From: Sneathiella limimaris
GTDB lineage: Bacteria > Pseudomonadota > Alphaproteobacteria > Sneathiellales > Sneathiellaceae
Length of the DNA stretch: 64,000 nt
NCBI RefSeq assembly: GCF_012932565.1
Contig: NZ_JABBYJ010000001.1
Span: forward strand, 2,108,001-2,172,000
Direction of reading: 5' to 3'
This document shows, in pieces, positions 62,125 to 64,000 of the stretch. The position numbers and the translations under genes are program-made. The number at the start of each line of letters is the position of its first letter. Within the stretch, counting starts at the first letter, position 1. The notes beneath the pieces were generated by a model. That model had not been told where the DNA came from, made no database searches, and was given only the letters and a program-made list of their open reading frames with translations.

Positions 62125-62733
62125 TCAGCTCAGGTTAAATAGGACCGGTAGCATGGAGCCAATCAGAAGAACTGCCATAGTTCTGTTAAACAGTGTAATC
62201 CGTCGCGCCGTTGACAGCCACCGCCGCAACAAGGCTCCAGAAATAGCCCAAATGCTGATGGATGGAATGTTGATGAGTGCAAAAATACCTATTAAAAGCA
62301 ATAAGTTAAACTGATAATTTTCAGGAACGGTGTATGAAACAGTGACGATTAGGGCAACCGCCCAGGCTTTCGGATTGACCCATTGAAATAATGCAGCCTG
62401 AAAGAAGCCAATCTTGGGTACTGTGTCATTTTCTTTCGGGTTTCCAATGGATTGACTTCTGGAAATTTGAAACGCGAGCCAAATAACATAAGCACCGCAG
62501 AGATACCGAAGGACTGATATGATAACAGGGTAAGTGTCCAAAATCTCTCCAAGCCCAATGCCAACTAAAAAAACCATTGTCAGAAATCCAGCGCTGATGC
62601 CAGTCACAAGGGGAAGGGAGCGCACATATCCAAAGCTTGCGCCTTGCGACATTAGAAGGAAATTACTGGGGCCGGGTGAGATGGACATCACAAAAGCAAA
62701 TCCAATCAAAGCAATAATCATATCCAAAGTCAT
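62125..62733 (-). CDS. LysE/RhtB-family amino-acid exporter
   Basis: A 202-residue, six-helix membrane protein. 'IALIGFAFVMSISPGPSNFLLMSQG' near the N-terminus is the LysE/RhtB signature. ATG 62733 after AGGT; the upstream extension lacks membrane character. Divergent from the AraC regulator, which probably controls it. Confidence 0.9.
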   Translation of the reverse strand: MTLDMIIALIGFAFVMSISPGPSNFLLMSQGASFGYVRSLPLVTGISAGFLTMVFLVGIGLGEILDTYPVIISVLRYLCGAYVIWLAFQISRSQSIGNPKENDTVPKIGFFQAALFQWVNPKAWAVALIVTVSYTVPENYQFNLLLLIGIFALINIPSISIWAISGALLRRWLSTARRITLFNRTMAVLLIGSMLPVLFNLS

Positions 62734-62839
62734 ATTTTCTACCTGAAGCAGTCGAGGGGGCTTTAGGTTGACATAGAGAGACTCTCCGCACATCCTTTAT
62801 GCATCTCATTTTTTTGACAGATCGTCTCAAGAGGCGCGC

Positions 62840-63766
62840 ATGCAGTCTGAAGATATAGTCTCCGAAGTATTTTCAACGCTTCGCTTGAAGGCACATCTGT
62901 ATTTCGAAGCAAAACTGGCGACTGACTTTTCCATCGAAATTCCGAAGGAGCGGCGGTTAATCCGGTTTCACATGGTTTTGGAAGGTGCCTGCTGGGTCGT
63001 TGTTCCAGATTTTGACCCCGTCTGTTTGACGGCAGGTGATGTGGTTCTTATCCCAGATGGTTCAGCCCAAATCCTTGCGTCTGATCCAACACTTAAGCCT
63101 TCGCCATTGCCAAAGTTGCTGACACCGAGAAATCTGGAGAAGGGTGTGTTTCGGTATGATGTCGAAGATGAGGCCCCCGCTAACAGGCTGCTATGTGGTT
63201 ATTGTCAGTTTGATGAGGCTCTGGATCACCCTGTTTTAAAAACTTTGCCTCCTCTGGTTTTGTTGAAATTGAGCCAGACTGAGCAGGACCCTGTATTGGA
63301 TGCTTTCCTCAAACCGATACGGAAATTGGCTGACCAACCAGTGCAGGGAAGGGACGCTCTACTGACCCGCCTGATCGAAGGGTTATTTATTCAAACGGTG
63401 ATGGGGCAATATGACAACACGGGCAGTGGCAGCTTTGTCGCTTCACTACAGGATTGGCGAATAGCAAAAGCCCTAACCTGTATTCATCAAAACCCTGAGA
63501 CTGCGTGGACAATTGATAGTCTTGCTAAAGAGGCGGGGATGTCTCGGGCACGGTTTGCAGATTTGTTTAATCGTTTGGTCGGAATCCCGCCCATTCAATA
63601 TTTAAGTTTACATCGCCTCAGTCAGGGGCGTGTTTTGTTGAAAGATACAAACTTGGGTCTTGATGAAATTGCCAGCCGCTGCGGTTATGCCTCTGCCTCC
63701 TCTTTTTCACGCCGTTTTAAGGAAGAGTTTGGTTTGGGGCCTGGAGCTTACCGCAGGGCTGGCTGA
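62840..63766 (+). CDS. AraC-family transcriptional regulator
   Basis: A 308-residue protein. N-terminal cupin_6-type sensing domain (MVLEGACWVVVPDFDPVCLTAGDVVLIP, residues about 44-75) and C-terminal AraC/XylS HTH (TIDSLAKEAGMSRARFADLF and 'LDEIASRCGYASASSFSRRF'). Adjacent to and divergent from the LysE exporter, its likely target. Confidence 0.92.
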   Translation: MQSEDIVSEVFSTLRLKAHLYFEAKLATDFSIEIPKERRLIRFHMVLEGACWVVVPDFDPVCLTAGDVVLIPDGSAQILASDPTLKPSPLPKLLTPRNLEKGVFRYDVEDEAPANRLLCGYCQFDEALDHPVLKTLPPLVLLKLSQTEQDPVLDAFLKPIRKLADQPVQGRDALLTRLIEGLFIQTVMGQYDNTGSGSFVASLQDWRIAKALTCIHQNPETAWTIDSLAKEAGMSRARFADLFNRLVGIPPIQYLSLHRLSQGRVLLKDTNLGLDEIASRCGYASASSFSRRFKEEFGLGPGAYRRAG

Positions 63767-63772
63767 TATTGT

Positions 63773-64000
63773 TTACTTCAGTGCGTTATACACCCAGCTT
63801 CTGATCCGGGGACGATAACCTGCCCGAAGTTTTGGGGCTTGCATCATAAACACAGTGATCAGGTTTTCAGACGGATCGATCCAGAAATAGGTGCCGGCAT
63901 AGCCGCCCCAATAAAGATCACCTTTGCTGCCTGGGAATGGCCCTTCATCAGAGCGACGAACAGCAAAACCATACCCAAATCCATAGACTGGTCCAAGAAG
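63773..64000 (-). CDS. Serine hydrolase (beta-lactamase family), partial C-terminus
   Basis: The last 75 codons of a minus-strand gene whose 5' part is beyond the window. Sequence 'GYGFGYGFAVRR', GSKGDLYWGGYAGTYFWIDP and 'LITVFMMQAP' match the C-terminal part of class C beta-lactamase-type esterases. Ends AAG-TAA (stop at 63773). Convergent with the AraC regulator. Confidence 0.75.
   Translation of the reverse strand, partial: LLGPVYGFGYGFAVRRSDEGPFPGSKGDLYWGGYAGTYFWIDPSENLITVFMMQAPKLRAGYRPRIRSWVYNALK

Noticed and set aside
1-64000. CRISPR array, rRNA operon, insertion sequence or complete prophage
   Set aside because: No regularly spaced repeats, rRNA sequence, transposase or phage structural gene was recognised anywhere in the window.

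Overview
The window is a 64 kb chromosomal segment of an alphaproteobacterium. Indicators are a PopZ-type polar organiser beside valS, TatABC next to serS-surE-pcm, a PAS_5-type protein, an SSB ending in DDDIPF and a SPOR-nagZ-M50-scpA-scpB operon. The gene orders tolC-popZ-valS, surE-pcm-(LysM/M23)-AAA-yajC-secD-secF and SPOR-nagZ-scpAB recall Rhodospirillales-like lineages (Sneathiella/Kiloniella-type is my guess; no species is claimed). Most of the window is well-packed core genome with small accessory patches.

Layout. 1-2.6 kb: accessory patch with two XRE regulators, each next to a palindromic operator candidate, an unrecognised gene, and a possible short promoter-terminator RNA. 2.7-6.3 kb: DUF2061 protein, GrlR-like protein, hybrid sensor kinase, tRNA-Asn, Pmp3 protein and tRNA-Cys. 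6.4-13.1 kb: lipase, a divergent Pcm-like methyltransferase, tolC, popZ, valS. 13.2-22.8 kb: small cysteine-rich protein, TAXI-TRAP transporter, DUF2855 protein, TPR-like lipoprotein, Bcr/CflA exporter, acyl-CoA ligase. 22.8-26.6 kb: AT-rich regulatory region and four tandem paralogues of secreted VPLPPA-CTERM proteins, each closed by a near-identical terminator. 26.6-34.5 kb: OmpA-domain protein with a membrane partner, ilvD, YjbR/GNAT pair, PAS protein, second sensor kinase, xth, erpA.

34.5-39.7 kb: a tightly coupled operon that starts with an ArgRS-like protein lacking the catalytic core, followed by SPOR, nagZ, a site-2-type protease, scpA and scpB. 39.7-43.7 kb: an accessory block (GNAT, XRE-cupin, Fe(III)-type ABC permease and ATPase) sits where tatABC would be expected to follow scpB. 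43.9-54.3 kb: tatABC, serS, surE, pcm, LysM/degenerate-M23 lipoprotein, DUF815 ATPase, yajC-secD-secF and an Mth938-like protein. 54.3-64 kb: sodB, squalene/phytoene-synthase family protein, a conserved-looking unknown, trmFO, uvrA, divergent ssb, a LysE exporter with a divergent AraC regulator, and the C-terminus of a serine hydrolase.

The most unusual items are (1) the intact 339-residue ArgRS paralogue without HIGH/KMSKS catalytic region at 34572-35591; (2) the four-gene VPLPPA-CTERM array with repeated terminators and an elaborate leader; (3) the divergent Pcm homologue beside tolC; and (4) the palindrome-controlled regulators at the left edge. All family assignments were made by reading the sequence; no database search was possible.
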